From: Streptococcus pneumoniae | Lineage (GTDB): Bacteria; Bacillota; Bacilli; Lactobacillales; Streptococcaceae | Reading direction: 5' to 3' | Length of the DNA: 64,000 bases | Assembly (NCBI RefSeq): GCF_001096185.1 | Contig: NZ_CRPU01000002.1 | Coordinates: 1 to 64,000, forward strand | Shown: positions 1 to 9,014 of the stretch, piece by piece | Layout: every line of letters begins with the position of its first letter | How positions within the stretch are numbered: position 1 is the stretch's first letter | The notes under the pieces: model-generated | What the model was told of the DNA's origin: nothing | The model's input: only the letters and a program-made list of their open reading frames with translations | Database searches by the model: none | Program-made: the position numbers and the translations under genes

Positions 1-622
1 AGGCTCTTTGTCAACTGTAGTGGGTTGAAGTCAGCTAAGCTCGAGAAAGGACAAATTTCGTCCTTTCTTTTTTGATGTTCAAAGCGATAAAAATCCGTTT
101 TTTGAAGTTTTCAAAGTTTCGAAAACCAAAGGCATTGCGCTTGATAAGTTTGATGAGATTATTGGTTGCTTCCAGTTTGGCATTAGAATAGTGTAGTTGA
201 AGGGCGTTGATAATCTTTTCTTTATCTTTGAGGAAGGTTTTAAAGACAGTCTGAAAAATAGGATGAACCTGCTTAAGATTGTCCTCGATAAGTCCGAAAA
301 ATTTCTCTGGTTCCTTATTCTGGAAGTGAAAAAGCAAGAGCTGATAGAGTTGATAGTGGTGTTTCAAGTCTTCCGAATAACTCAAAAGCTTGTTTAAAAT
401 CTCTTTATTGGTTAAGTGCATACGAAAAGTAGGACGATAAAATCGCTTATCACTCAGTTTACGGCTATCCTGTTGTATGAGCTTCCAGTAGCGCTTGATA
501 GCCTTGTATTCATGGGATTTTCGATGAAACTGATTCATGATTTGGACACGCACACGACTCATAGCACGGCTAAGATGTTGTACAATGTGAAAGCGATCAA
601 GAACGATTTTAGCATTCGGGAG

Positions 623-647
623 TGAAACAGTCTGGGAGACTGTTTCA
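623..647. repeat. Short palindrome inserted in transposase (copy 2)
   Basis: Arms TGAAACAGTC (623-632) and GACTGTTTCA (638-647) surround a 5-nt loop. The arms are the same as those at 863-892. The palindrome sits in a segment of about 50 bp with no counterpart expected in the transposase. In-frame homology (AKQL) stops just before it and resumes (PNAKIVLDRFH in another frame) just after it. Confidence 0.7.
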
Positions 648-862
648 GCCTGAGCCTAGAAATTTGAAAGCGAAGCTGTTTAGCCAAGTCATAGTAAGGG
701 CTAAACAGATCCATAGTAATGATTTTGACGCGACATCGGACGGCTCCTCTATCATATTTAAGAAAGTGATCTCGGATGACAGCTTGTGTTCTACCTTCAA
801 GAACAGTGATGATATCGAGCTTTTCAAAATCTTGCGCAATAAAGCTCATCTCCATCTCCCGA

Positions 863-892
863 TTGAAACAGTCACTCCCCGGACTGTTTCAA
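863..892. repeat. Short palindrome inserted in transposase (copy 1)
   Basis: Arms TTGAAACAGTC (863-873) and GACTGTTTCAA (882-892) are perfect 11-bp inverted repeats around an 8-nt C-rich loop. The palindrome interrupts the conserved transposase sequence just after the SWD residues and shifts the frame. A second copy of the same arms lies at 623-647, so this is a repeated small element and not a chance hairpin. Confidence 0.7.
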
Positions 893-1438
893 CGTCCCAA
901 GACATAATCTCAGGCAGATTTCTAAAATTACACTCAAAGTGGAAGTCATTGAGCTTTCGAATGACAGTTGAAGTTGAAATGGCCAGCTGATGGGCAATAT
1001 CGGTCATAGAAATCTTCTCAATCAACTTTTGCGCAATTTTTTGGTTGATAATACGAGGAATTTGGTGATTCTTCTTGACGATAGAAGTTTCAGCGACCAT
1101 CATTTTAGAACAGTGATAACACTTGAAACGACGCTTTCTAAGGAGAATTCTAGTAGGCATACCAGTCGTTTCAAGATAAGGAATTTTAGAAGGTTTTTGA
1201 AAGTCATATTTCTTCAATTGATTTCCGCACTCAGGGCAAGATGGGGCGTCGTAGTCCAGTTTGGCGATGATTTCCTTGTGTGTATCCTTATTGATGATGT
1301 CTAAAATCTGGATATTAGGGTCTTTAATGTCTAGTAATTTTGTGATAAAATGTAATTGTTCCATATGATTCTTTCTAATGAGTTGTTTTGTCGCTTTTCA
1401 TTATAGATCTTATGGGACTTTTTTTCTACACAAAAATA

Positions 1439-1488
1439 GGCTCCATAATATCTATAGTGGATTTACCCACTACAAATATTATAGAGCC
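1439..1488. repeat. Subterminal inverted repeat at the IS end
   Basis: The terminal 50 bp fold on themselves. GGCTCCATAATATCTATAGTGG (1439 onward) is nearly complementary to the end-in sequence starting at 1488. The hairpin lies upstream of the transposase start (1364), where it would block transcription entering the IS from flanking DNA. That role is inferred from position. Confidence 0.6.
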
Positions 1489-1489
1489 G

Positions 1490-1517
1490 AAAAAGGCTGA
1501 GATCTGGTGTCTCAGTC
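1490..1517 (-). terminator. Rho-independent terminator of treR
   Basis: Read on the minus strand, GACTGAGA and TCTCAGCC form an 8-bp stem (one G-T pair) around a 7-nt loop, followed by TTTTT. It begins immediately after the treR stop codon. Confidence 0.8.
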
Positions 1518-1519
1518 TT

Positions 1520-2230
1520 TTATTTCTTGCGTTTTGCAAAATCAACAAAGTGAAATTTTTCTAATTTATGCCGACTTTCGGTAAATTGAAATTGGCGCCC
1601 GTCTTGGAGATAGACTTTTGATTTAATCGAAACGACATAAGGGTCTTTGCCAATGTCCATGAGAATCTTGTCTCGGTCATTTGAGTGGTCAATAGTTATT
1701 TCCTTTTGAGCATAATCAATAAGGAGTTTGAGGTCGTCCTCTATATAAGAATAGATGGACTGCTCAGCAATTTGCCGAGTGATATTTGGGATGAGTTCCA
1801 TATCCAGATAGTCCGTATCCAGAACGGATACCAGATCATCCACCACACGCTGGCGGACCACCTTCCAAACCATACGAAACTCTGGGAAGCCAGTTATTAG
1901 TGAGGATTTTTTATCAATAATAATCTTGTCCAGACTGACCACGTTGGTTTTAGAGTGCAGTCCAAGTTCTTGAACTAGTTCTTGGTAGCTTGTTAGGTTG
2001 GATACAGGGAAATTGACGGTTTCTTCTTTGACGACTTGAGAACCTTGCCCCCGTATCTTTTTGATCAATCCTTCCTCTTGGAGGAGAGACAGAGCCTTTC
2101 GGACGGTATCACGACTCACTTGATATTGTTCCATGAGGTCATGCTCGCTAGGAAGGAACTCTCCGACAATGTAAGTCTCGTTTTGAATGGTTTCTTTGAT
2201 TTGCTTAAATAGTTGTTGGTATTTCTTCAT
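1520..2230 (-). CDS. treR: Trehalose operon repressor TreR (GntR family)
   Basis: A 236-residue GntR/HutC-type regulator. Residues 1-70 form the winged helix-turn-helix, with LPSEHDLMEQYQVSRDTVRKA as the recognition region and IRGQGSQV as the wing. The rest is a UbiC transcription regulator-associated (UTRA) ligand domain, with RQRVVDD and the terminal EFTESRH-like strand (here QFTESRHKLEKF). It is divergent from the trehalose PTS gene treP. TreR proteins of this family bind trehalose-6-phosphate and repress treP-treC. Candidate operators lie in front of treP at 2422-2494. The intergenic space contains a BOX repeat close to the treR start. Family and context agree, so the assignment is firm. 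Confidence 0.93.
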   Translation of the reverse strand: MKKYQQLFKQIKETIQNETYIVGEFLPSEHDLMEQYQVSRDTVRKALSLLQEEGLIKKIRGQGSQVVKEETVNFPVSNLTSYQELVQELGLHSKTNVVSLDKIIIDKKSSLITGFPEFRMVWKVVRQRVVDDLVSVLDTDYLDMELIPNITRQIAEQSIYSYIEDDLKLLIDYAQKEITIDHSNDRDKILMDIGKDPYVVSIKSKVYLQDGRQFQFTESRHKLEKFHFVDFAKRKK

Positions 2231-2240
2231 TTGGCTTCCT

Positions 2241-2336
2241 TATACTCTTCGAAAATCTCTTCAAACCACGTCAGCGTCGCCTTACCGTACTCAAGTACAG
2301 CTTCCTAGTTTGCTCTTTGATTTTCATTGAGTATTA
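2241..2336. repeat. BOX element (boxA-boxC type, no boxB)
   Basis: The sequence starts with a boxA-like TATACTCTTCGAAAATCTC and CGTCAGCGTCGCCTTACCG and ends with boxC-like TTTGATTTTCATTGAGTA. The boxA part matches the reverse complement of the classical BOX fingerprinting sequence. The boxB modules (present in the copy at 35716) are missing here. It lies 10 bp upstream of the treR start, so treR transcripts must start in or beyond it. Confidence 0.85.
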
Positions 2337-2421
2337 AATGGCTTTTTAGTCTAGTTCAATGAACGCCTGTATCTATTTTACCATACAAGTGCTAGAAAAT
2401 TTACAAAAAAATCCTCTTTTT

Positions 2422-2494
2422 ATACCAAACAAGTTGCAGACAAGTTTGGTATCGTTTACAATAGAACTATCAAGTCAAACTTGTTTTGACAAGT
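2422..2494 (+). promoter_or_regulatory. treP promoter with two palindromic operator candidates
   Basis: The -35 TTGCAG (2434-2439) and -10 TACAAT (2457-2462) are separated by 17 bp. The -35 sits inside a perfect inverted repeat ATACCAAAC/GTTTGGTAT (2422-2430 and 2444-2452). A second palindrome, ACTTGTTTTGACAAGT (2479-2494), lies just downstream of the -10. Both contain ACAAGT/ACTTG-type half-sites, so these are the likely TreR operators (inference). Confidence 0.75.
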
Positions 2495-2508
2495 ATAAGG
2501 AGAATCAA

Positions 2509-4476
2509 ATGGGAAAATTTGAACAAGAAGCCAAGGATCTGCTTCAGGCAATCGGAGGCAAAGACAATGTGACTGCCGTCACTCACTGTGCGACACGGAT
2601 GCGGTTTGTTTTAGGAGATGATAAGAAGGCTAATGTCAAGGCTATCGAATCAATTCCAGCTGTTAAAGGAACCTTTACAAATGCAGGTCAATTTCAGGTA
2701 ATCATTGGAAATGACGTGCCCATCTTTTATAATGATTTTACAGCTGTTTCAGGTATTGAGGGTGTTTCTAAAGAAGCAGCCAAGTCTGCAGCTAAGAGTA
2801 ATCAAAACGTGGTTCAACGTGTCATGACCACTCTGGCGGAAATCTTTACTCCGATTATTCCAGCCTTGATTGTTGGTGGATTGATCCTCGGTTTCCGTAA
2901 TGTCTTGGAAGGTGTGCATTGGTCTATGTTGGATGGCAAGACCATCACGGAATCCTCTCAGTTTTGGGCAGGGGTTAATCACTTCCTCTGGTTGCCGGGT
3001 GAAGCTATCTTCCAGTTCTTACCAGTAGGGATTACCTGGTCTGTCTCTCGTAAGATGGGAACCAGCCAAATCTTGGGAATTGTTCTCGGAATCTGTTTGG
3101 TATCGCCTCAGTTGCTCAATGCCTATGCGGTTGCTTCAACGCCAGCAGCTGATATTGCGGCAAACTGGGTTTGGAATTTTGGTTACTTTACTGTTAATCG
3201 TATCGGTTACCAAGCCCAAGTTATTCCAGCCTTGCTTGCAGGTTTGAGTCTGTCTTATCTTGAAATTTTCTGGCGCAAGCATATCCCAGAAGTCATTTCT
3301 ATGATTTTTGTACCTTTCTTGTCATTGATTCCAGCCTTGATTTTGGCTCATACTGTCTTGGGGCCAATCGGTTGGACAATTGGACAAGGACTTTCATCAG
3401 TTGTATTGGCAGGTTTGACGGGTCCAGTTAAATGGCTCTTTGGTGCAATTTTTGGTGCCCTCTACGCTCCCTTTGTCATCACTGGTCTGCACCATATGAC
3501 CAATGCCATTGATACACAATTGATTGCGGATGCTGGTGGCACTGCCCTCTGGCCTATGATTGCTCTTTCTAATATTGCTCAAGGTTCAGCCGTGTTTGCC
3601 TATTATTTCATGCACCGTCATGATGAGCGTGAGGCTCAGGTTTCACTTCCTGCGACCATTTCAGCCTATCTCGGTGTTACAGAACCAGCCCTCTTTGGGG
3701 TCAATGTCAAATACATCTATCCATTTGTAGCTGGAATGACTGGTTCAGCCCTTGCAGGCATGTTATCAGTTACTTTTAATGTGACTGCGGCTTCTATTGG
3801 TATCGGTGGTTTGCCAGGTATCCTCTCTATTCAACCTCAATACATGCTACCATTTGCAGGAACTATGTTAGTCGCTATTCTTGTTCCAATGATCTTGACT
3901 TTCTTCTTCCGCAAGGCAGGTCTCTTTACAAAAACAGAGGACGATACGGACTTGCAGGCAGAATTCGTGGCACAAGAAGAAGCAGAATTTGTGACTCATG
4001 AGCCAGTTGCCCTTGCTCCTGTAGAAATTGTCAGCCCACTTGAAGGACAAGTAAAAGAACTAAGTCAAGCAACTGATCCAGTCTTTGCTTCAGGTGTCAT
4101 GGGGCAAGGTCTGGTCATTGAACCAAGCCAAGGTGAGTTGACCTCTCCAGTCAATGGGATAGTGACGCTTCTTTTCCCTACCAAGCATGCCATCGGTATT
4201 GTCTCTGACGAGGGGGTGGAATTGCTCATTCACATCGGTATGGATACAGTAGGTCTTGATGGCAAAGGATTTGAAAGTCTTGTAGCCCAAGGAGATCATG
4301 TCACAGTTGGTCAGAAACTGATTCGTTTTGATATGGATGTCATTAAGGCTGCAGGTCTTGTGACAGAAACTCCTGTCATTATTACCAATCAAGATGCTTA
4401 TACAGCGACTATCACTGGAACGTATCCGACAACGATCCAAGCTGGAGAAGCTCTCATGGTCGCAACACGAATCTAA
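2509..4476 (+). CDS. treP: PTS trehalose-specific transporter EIIBCA
   Basis: Phosphotransferase permease that takes up trehalose as trehalose-6-phosphate. The domain order is EIIB (residues 1-85, phospho-cysteine C27 in THCATRMRF), membrane EIIC (about 105-465, many hydrophobic helices) and a fused EIIA glucose-type domain (about 500-655, phospho-histidine near H575 in LLIHIGMD). The start is set at 2509 because AAGGAG lies 8 bases upstream and EIIB homology begins at once; the frame is open back to 2359 but overlaps the promoter and has no ribosome site. The product is 655 residues, full length for an EIIBCA. It is co-directional with treC, which hydrolyses the phosphorylated product. Confidence 0.95.
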   Translation: MGKFEQEAKDLLQAIGGKDNVTAVTHCATRMRFVLGDDKKANVKAIESIPAVKGTFTNAGQFQVIIGNDVPIFYNDFTAVSGIEGVSKEAAKSAAKSNQNVVQRVMTTLAEIFTPIIPALIVGGLILGFRNVLEGVHWSMLDGKTITESSQFWAGVNHFLWLPGEAIFQFLPVGITWSVSRKMGTSQILGIVLGICLVSPQLLNAYAVASTPAADIAANWVWNFGYFTVNRIGYQAQVIPALLAGLSLSYLEIFWRKHIPEVISMIFVPFLSLIPALILAHTVLGPIGWTIGQGLSSVVLAGLTGPVKWLFGAIFGALYAPFVITGLHHMTNAIDTQLIADAGGTALWPMIALSNIAQGSAVFAYYFMHRHDEREAQVSLPATISAYLGVTEPALFGVNVKYIYPFVAGMTGSALAGMLSVTFNVTAASIGIGGLPGILSIQPQYMLPFAGTMLVAILVPMILTFFFRKAGLFTKTEDDTDLQAEFVAQEEAEFVTHEPVALAPVEIVSPLEGQVKELSQATDPVFASGVMGQGLVIEPSQGELTSPVNGIVTLLFPTKHAIGIVSDEGVELLIHIGMDTVGLDGKGFESLVAQGDHVTVGQKLIRFDMDVIKAAGLVTETPVIITNQDAYTATITGTYPTTIQAGEALMVATRI

Positions 4477-4492
4477 TCAAAATAGTACAAAT

Positions 4493-4520
4493 AGGGACGG
4501 AAGACAGCTTCCTCCCTTTT
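4493..4520 (+). terminator. Intercistronic hairpin between treP and treC
   Basis: AGGGAcGGAAG and CTTCCTCCCT pair with one bulge and are followed by TTTTAT. This could act as a leaky terminator or an RNA-stability hairpin that lowers or separates treC expression from treP. Confidence 0.5.
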
Positions 4521-4539
4521 ATCAGAAAAGGAGAAACAG

Positions 4540-6165
4540 ATGACACTTGATAAAGGAAAAGTAGTCTATCAAATCTATCCAAAATCTTACAAAGACACCA
4601 CTGGCAATGGTATTGGGGACTTACGTGGGATTATCGAAAAAATCCCCTATTTAGCCAAACTAGGTGTGGAGATGATCTGGCTCAATCCATTCTATCCAAG
4701 CCCTCAACGGGATAATGGTTACGATATTTCAGATTATATGGCAGTAGATCCTCTTTTTGGTGATATGGCTGATTTTGAGGAAATGGTGCGTGTCGGTCAA
4801 GAGAACAAGATTGACTTTATGCTGGATATGGTACTCAATCATTGTTCGACAGAGCATGAATGGTTTCAGAAAGCCCTAGCTGGTGACAAGTATTATCAAG
4901 ACTTTTTCTTCGTCCAAGACCAACCAACAGACTGGCAGTCTAAGTTTGGTGGCTCTGCTTGGGCACCTTTCGGGGATACGGGGAAATACTACCTTCACCT
5001 CTTTGATGAGACCCAGGCTGACCTTAACTGGCTCAATCCCAATGTCCGTAAGGAGCTTTTCAAGGTTGTTAATTTCTGGCGCGACAAGGGTGTCAAAGGT
5101 TTCCGATTTGATGTGATCAATTTGATTGGCAAGGATGATGTCTTAGTGGATTGCCCTGAAAATGAAGGAAAGCCAGCTTATACAGACAAGCCCATTGTTC
5201 ATGACTATTTGCGTATGATGAACCAAGCCACTTTTGGATCAGACGATAGCTTTATGACAGTTGGGGAAATGTCCTCTACCACCATGGAAAACTGTGTCCT
5301 CTATTCGTCTCCTGACCGTCAGGAATTATCCATGACCTTTAATTTTCATCACCTCAAGGTAGACTATAAGGATGGACAAAAGTGGACCGTGGCTCCCTTT
5401 GATTTTGAAGAATTGAAAAGTCTTTACCATAGCTGGGGCAAGGAGATGAGTGATAAAGGCGGTTGGAGCGCTCTCTTCTGGAACAATCACGACCAACCAC
5501 GCGCTTTGAACCGTTTTGTGGATATTCAAAACTTCCGCAAGGAAGGAGCCACCATGCTGGCAGCCAGCATTCACCTGTCACGTGGAACACCTTATATCTA
5601 TATGGGCGAGGAAATCGGGATGATTGACCCAGACTATGATTCGATGGCTGATTATGTGGATGTCGAATCGCTCAATGCTTATCAAATGCTCTTAAAAGAA
5701 GGAAAAAGCCAGGAAGAAGCCTTCCAGATTATTCAAGCTAAGTCGCGTGATAATTCACGAATTCCCATGCAGTGGGATTCTTCGGAAAATGCAGGATTTT
5801 CAACAGGTACTCCATGGTTGAAAGCTGGTAAATCCTATAAAGATATCAACGTTGAAAATGAAATCCAAGGTCCGATTTTTACCTTCTACCAAGACTTGAT
5901 TCGACTTCGCAAAGAAATGCCTATCATCTCAGAAGGAAGTTACAAACCAGCCTTTGAAGATAGCAAGCAAGTCTATGCTTTTGAACGTCAGTATGAGGAT
6001 GAAAAGTTACTGGTGCTCAATAACTTTTATGCCACAGAAGTGGAAATGGATTTACCAGTAGCCTACCAAAATGGACAGATTTTACTTTCAAACTATGAAG
6101 ATGCAGAAGTGTCTGAAAAAATTCTACTCAAACCTTACCAGACACTGGCTATCTATGTAAATTAA
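4540..6165 (+). CDS. treC: Alpha,alpha-phosphotrehalase (GH13)
   Basis: Hydrolyses trehalose-6-phosphate to glucose and glucose-6-phosphate in the cytoplasm. The 541-residue protein has the GH13 (oligo-1,6-glucosidase-like) barrel. The opening is VVYQIYPKSYKD. The nucleophile is D191 in GFRFDVINL, the acid/base is E243 in VGEMSS, and the third carboxylate is D318 in NNHDQPR. A C-terminal beta domain follows (about 460-541). AAAGGAG precedes the ATG. The gene lies 63 bp downstream of treP and is presumably co-transcribed with it under TreR. A dextran glucosidase would look similar, but the treR-treP context decides it. Confidence 0.93.
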   Translation: MTLDKGKVVYQIYPKSYKDTTGNGIGDLRGIIEKIPYLAKLGVEMIWLNPFYPSPQRDNGYDISDYMAVDPLFGDMADFEEMVRVGQENKIDFMLDMVLNHCSTEHEWFQKALAGDKYYQDFFFVQDQPTDWQSKFGGSAWAPFGDTGKYYLHLFDETQADLNWLNPNVRKELFKVVNFWRDKGVKGFRFDVINLIGKDDVLVDCPENEGKPAYTDKPIVHDYLRMMNQATFGSDDSFMTVGEMSSTTMENCVLYSSPDRQELSMTFNFHHLKVDYKDGQKWTVAPFDFEELKSLYHSWGKEMSDKGGWSALFWNNHDQPRALNRFVDIQNFRKEGATMLAASIHLSRGTPYIYMGEEIGMIDPDYDSMADYVDVESLNAYQMLLKEGKSQEEAFQIIQAKSRDNSRIPMQWDSSENAGFSTGTPWLKAGKSYKDINVENEIQGPIFTFYQDLIRLRKEMPIISEGSYKPAFEDSKQVYAFERQYEDEKLLVLNNFYATEVEMDLPVAYQNGQILLSNYEDAEVSEKILLKPYQTLAIYVN

Positions 6166-6173
6166 ACTCAGCA

Positions 6174-6210
6174 AGAAGCCCTCCTTTTTCAGAAAAGCAG
6201 GGTTCTTTTT
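6174..6210 (+). terminator. Terminator after treC
   Basis: GAAGCCCTCCTTTT pairs imperfectly with AAAAGCAGGGTTC across a short loop and is followed by TTTTT. It closes the trehalose operon. Confidence 0.75.
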
Positions 6211-6240
6211 GCTCTCTATTCCATCCCTGAAAGCGTAAAA

Positions 6241-6274
6241 CAAACTAGTCAGGGTGGCTAGTTTGTGGTATAAT
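6241..6274 (+). promoter_or_regulatory. Extended -10 promoter of the YneF-like gene, with upstream palindrome
   Basis: TGGTATAAT (6266-6274) is an extended -10. The -35 is poor. The inverted repeat AAACTAG/CTAGTTT (6242-6248 and 6257-6263) sits just upstream where the -35 would be. It could be an operator or an upstream terminator stem; no regulator can be named. Confidence 0.6.
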
Positions 6275-6307
6275 GAAAGAGACTCAAAAAGAAACAGGAG
6301 AAATATG

Positions 6308-6556
6308 ATGGATTTACTATTAGCAATTGTATTGATTGTGCTAGCTTTTCTAGGAGGAGCTCTTGGAGGAATGTACTTGGTTCGTAAGCAAATTGAAAAA
6401 GAATTTGCTGACAACCCGCGTTTGAATGCTGAAGCAGTTCGTACTCTTTTGAGTGCAAATGGTCAAAAACCAAGCGAAGCTAAGGTACAACAAGTTTACC
6501 ACCAAATCATCCGCCAACAAAAGGCAGCCCTTGCTAACAATAAAAAGAAAAAATAA
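6308..6556 (+). CDS. yneF: YneF-like small membrane protein (UPF0154)
   Basis: An 82-residue protein with one N-terminal transmembrane helix (residues 2-24, [19 protein letters not shown]). A charged cytoplasmic tail contains [25 protein letters not shown], a conserved UPF0154 stretch, and ends in KKKK. Its function is unknown. The second of two adjacent ATGs (6305, 6308) is chosen because AGGAG at 6296-6300 is then 7 bases away. It is a single-gene unit with its own promoter and a stem-loop at 6565-6590. Confidence 0.85.
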
Positions 6557-6558
6557 AT

Positions 6559-6631
6559 AAGGAAAAGTCTGGGATGAAAGTTCCAGACTTCTCACTATGT
6601 TGGTTATGGTTTAGGATGAGACTTTTTCCTT
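6559..6631. repeat. Nested inverted repeat after yneF (possible terminator)
   Basis: An inner stem AAGTCTGG/CCAGACTT (6565-6572 and 6583-6590) lies at the left side of a larger imperfect inverted repeat, AAGGAAAAGTCT to AGACTTTTTCCTT (6559-6631). The two folds are mutually exclusive. The sequence may be a dispersed repeat of the genus, but only one copy is present here. Confidence 0.5.
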
Positions 6632-6754
6632 GCATTCTATTGATATTTGATTATGATTAAGAGAGATAGTTGTTGCTTAGGCTGTCATTCGGTTCATAAG
6701 GATCAATAATCATAATGAACTATCAATCAGAAAAAAGACTAGAAAGAAGACTGT

Positions 6755-7549
6755 ATGGATAATCGACCAATTGGTTTTTTGGATTCGGGTGTCGGAGGCT
6801 TGACCGTTGTGCGCGAGCTCATGCGCCAGCTTCCCCATGAAGAAATCGTCTATATTGGAGATTCGGCACGGGCACCTTACGGGCCCCGTCCTGCTGAGCA
6901 AATTCGTGAATATACTTGGCAGTTGGTCAACTTTCTTTTGACCAAGGATGTCAAAATGATTGTCATTGCTTGTAACACTGCGACTGCGGTCGTTTGGGAA
7001 GAAATCAAGGCTCAACTAGACATTCCCGTCCTAGGTGTAATTTTGCCAGGAGCTTCAGCAGCCATCAAGTCCAGCCAAGGTGGGAAAATCGGAGTGATTG
7101 GAACACCCATGACGGTACAATCAGACATCTATCGTCAGAAAATCCATGATCTGGATCCGGACTTACAGGTGGAGAGTTTGGCCTGTCCCAAGTTTGCTCC
7201 CTTGGTGGAGTCGGGGGCCCTGTCAACCAGTGTCACCAAGAAAGTGGTCTATGAAACCCTGCGTCCCTTGGTTGGTAAGGTGGACAGTTTAATCTTAGGA
7301 TGTACCCACTATCCACTCCTCAGACCTATTATTCAAAATGTCATGGGACCAAAGGTTCAGCTCATCGATAGTGGAGCAGAGTGCGTACGGGACATCTCAG
7401 TCTTACTTAATTATTTTGAAATCAATCGTGGTCGCGATGCTGGACCACTCCATCACCGTTTTTACACAACAGCCAGCAGCCAAAGTTTTGCACAAATTGG
7501 TGAAGAATGGCTGGAAAAAGAGATTCATGTGGAGCATGTAGAATTATGA
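6755..7549 (+). CDS. murI: Glutamate racemase
   Basis: Converts L-glutamate to D-glutamate for peptidoglycan, using two cysteines. These are C73 in ACNTATA and C183 in GCTHYPLL; D10 in FLDSGVGG is the conserved aspartate. The 264 residues are full length. It is the first gene of a run to 12470 in which most neighbours overlap. The stop overlaps the next start as ATGA (7546-7549), so translation of the two is probably coupled. Confidence 0.96.
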   Translation: MDNRPIGFLDSGVGGLTVVRELMRQLPHEEIVYIGDSARAPYGPRPAEQIREYTWQLVNFLLTKDVKMIVIACNTATAVVWEEIKAQLDIPVLGVILPGASAAIKSSQGGKIGVIGTPMTVQSDIYRQKIHDLDPDLQVESLACPKFAPLVESGALSTSVTKKVVYETLRPLVGKVDSLILGCTHYPLLRPIIQNVMGPKVQLIDSGAECVRDISVLLNYFEINRGRDAGPLHHRFYTTASSQSFAQIGEEWLEKEIHVEHVEL

Positions 7550-8517
7550 CAAATAAAATTTATGAATATAAGGATGAACAGGACTGGTATGTCGGGTCCT
7601 ATGGTATTTTTGGTGGCGTCCGGACGTTGACGGATGATGACTTGGATTTTCCTCTATTGGAGTTTGCCCAAAGATTTCGAGATGAGGATCGAGGTTTTCC
7701 TGTTTCTGTTACTGTTTTACGCTATGGTTCTCTCTACCGTTTATTGTCTTTTGTGGTAGATATCCTCAACCAAGAAATGGGACGAAATGTGGAAATCATC
7801 CAACGTCAGGGGGCTTTTCTCTTAGTTGAAAATGGGCAACTCCTGCATGTAGAATTGCCTAAAGAAGGGGTCAATGTTCATGATTTCTTTGAGACAAGCA
7901 AGGTCAGAGAAACTCTGCTCATTGCGACTCGTAACGAGGGCAAGACCAAGGAATTCCGAGCTATCTTTGACAAGCTAGGCTACGATGTGGAAAATCTTAA
8001 TGACTATCCTGACTTGCCTGAAGTAGCTGAAACAGGCATGACCTTCGAAGAAAATGCCCGCCTCAAGGCAGAAACCATTTCTCAATTAACGGGCAAGATG
8101 GTTCTGGCAGATGATTCTGGACTTAAAGTTGATGTCCTTGGTGGCTTGCCAGGTGTCTGGTCAGCTCGTTTCGCAGGTGTGGGAGCTACTGACCGTGAAA
8201 ACAATGCCAAACTCTTGCACGAATTGGCCATGGTCTTTGAACTCAAGGACCGCTCGGCTCAATTCCATACAACCCTAGTTGTAGCCAGTCCAAACAAGGA
8301 AAGCTTGGTTGTTGAAGCAGACTGGCCTGGCTACATTAACTTTGAACCTAAGGGTGAAAATGGATTTGGTTACGACCCTCTCTTCCTTGTAGGAGAGACA
8401 GGCAAGTCCTCAGCTGAATTAACCCTTGAAGAAAAAAATAGTCAATCTCACCGTGCCTTAGCCGTTAAGAAACTTTTGGAGGTATTTCCATCATGGCAAA
8501 GCAAACCATCATTGTAA
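7546..8517 (+). CDS. rdgB: dITP/XTP pyrophosphatase (RdgB/HAM1) with N-terminal extension
   Basis: A 323-residue protein. Residues from about 126 are a complete non-canonical purine NTP pyrophosphatase, with [11 protein letters not shown], the catalytic [17 protein letters not shown] and SHRALA. It cleanses dITP and XTP from the nucleotide pool. The first 125 residues are an extra domain ([25 protein letters not shown]) seen in streptococcal members as I recall; its role is unknown. The start at 7546 uses the ATGA overlap with murI. The 3' end overlaps the next gene by 25 bp. Confidence 0.92.
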   Translation: MTNKIYEYKDEQDWYVGSYGIFGGVRTLTDDDLDFPLLEFAQRFRDEDRGFPVSVTVLRYGSLYRLLSFVVDILNQEMGRNVEIIQRQGAFLLVENGQLLHVELPKEGVNVHDFFETSKVRETLLIATRNEGKTKEFRAIFDKLGYDVENLNDYPDLPEVAETGMTFEENARLKAETISQLTGKMVLADDSGLKVDVLGGLPGVWSARFAGVGATDRENNAKLLHELAMVFELKDRSAQFHTTLVVASPNKESLVVEADWPGYINFEPKGENGFGYDPLFLVGETGKSSAELTLEEKNSQSHRALAVKKLLEVFPSWQSKPSL

Positions 8518-9014
8518 TGAGCGATTCCCATGGCGATAGCTTGATTGTGGAAGAAATCCGTGATCGCTATGTAGGCAAAGTTGATGCCGTTTTTCATAAC
8601 GGCGATTCTGAACTGCGTCCTGATTCTCCCCTTTGGGAAGGCATCCGTGTTGTTAAAGGGAATATGGACTTCTATGCAGGTTACCCAGAACGTTTGGTGA
8701 CCGAGCTTGGTTCGACCAAGATTATCCAAACCCATGGTCACTTGTTTGACATCAATTTCAACTTTCAAAAGTTGGACTACTGGGCTCAGGAAGAAGAAGC
8801 CGATATCTGCCTCTATGGTCACTTGCATGTGCCAAGCGCTTGGATGGAAGGCAAGACTCTCTTTCTAAATCCAGGCTCAATCAGTCAACCACGTGGGACC
8901 ATCAGAGAATGTCTCTATGCTCGTGTGGAGATTGATGACAGTTATTTCAAAGTGGACTTTTTAACACGAGACCATGAGGTGTATCCAGGCTTGTCCAAGG
9001 AGTTTAGCCGATGA
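8493..9014 (+). CDS. YfcE/MJ0936-type metallophosphoesterase
   Basis: A 173-residue single-domain calcineurin-like phosphodiesterase. The metal ligands appear in order: DSHGD (residues 10-14), NGDSE (about 36), GNMD (about 57), THGH (about 80) and YGHLHVP (about 109). The family hydrolyses small phosphodiesters in vitro; the physiological substrate is not known. It starts inside the rdgB 3' end and ends with an ATGA overlap onto the next gene. Confidence 0.9.
   Translation: MAKQTIIVMSDSHGDSLIVEEIRDRYVGKVDAVFHNGDSELRPDSPLWEGIRVVKGNMDFYAGYPERLVTELGSTKIIQTHGHLFDINFNFQKLDYWAQEEEADICLYGHLHVPSAWMEGKTLFLNPGSISQPRGTIRECLYARVEIDDSYFKVDFLTRDHEVYPGLSKEFSR

Larger units (their letters stand above)
35..1364 (-). 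pseudogene. ISL3-family transposase, broken into three frames
   Basis: Three minus-strand pieces join into one ISL3-type transposase. The N-terminal piece (846-1364) has a zinc-finger-like pattern CPEC then CYHC and a helix-turn-helix. The middle piece (about 650-855) contains MSFIAQDF and the VKIITMD segment typical of the DDE core. The C-terminal piece (35 to about 618) has the NAFGFRNFENFKKR signature. The frame is lost at about 863-892 and about 610-652, in each case at a short palindrome. At the first site the conserved residues expected after SWD (a segment like EYAFTKGK in relatives, from memory) are replaced by unrelated residues, so the DDE core is also damaged. The transposase cannot be made intact. 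Confidence 0.85.
2..1488 (-). mobile_element. IS1167-like insertion sequence (ISL3 family), degenerate
   Basis: Both ends carry related terminal inverted repeats. The end at position 2 reads GGCTCTTTGTCAACTGTAGT and the end at 1488, read on the minus strand, reads GGCTCTATAATATTTGTAGT; both continue into GGGT. The interior encodes a broken ISL3-type transposase on the minus strand. The closeness to S. pneumoniae IS1167 comes from recalled protein similarity, not a search. The element is about 50 bp longer than I remember IS1167 being, which roughly fits the two small palindromic insertions inside the transposase. Flanking target duplication cannot be checked because the element begins at the window edge. 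Confidence 0.85.

Noticed and set aside
622-1304. Plus-strand open frames of 122 and 104 codons across the IS element
   Set aside because: They are antisense to the transposase, lack ribosome sites and have no recognisable product.
2241-2336. RUP repeat
   Set aside because: The sequence matches boxA and boxC of BOX elements, including the BOX fingerprinting stretch, so it is called BOX.
2359-2508. Fifty extra N-terminal codons in frame with treP
   Set aside because: They cover the promoter and operators, and a strong ribosome site sits before ATG 2509, where EIIB homology begins.
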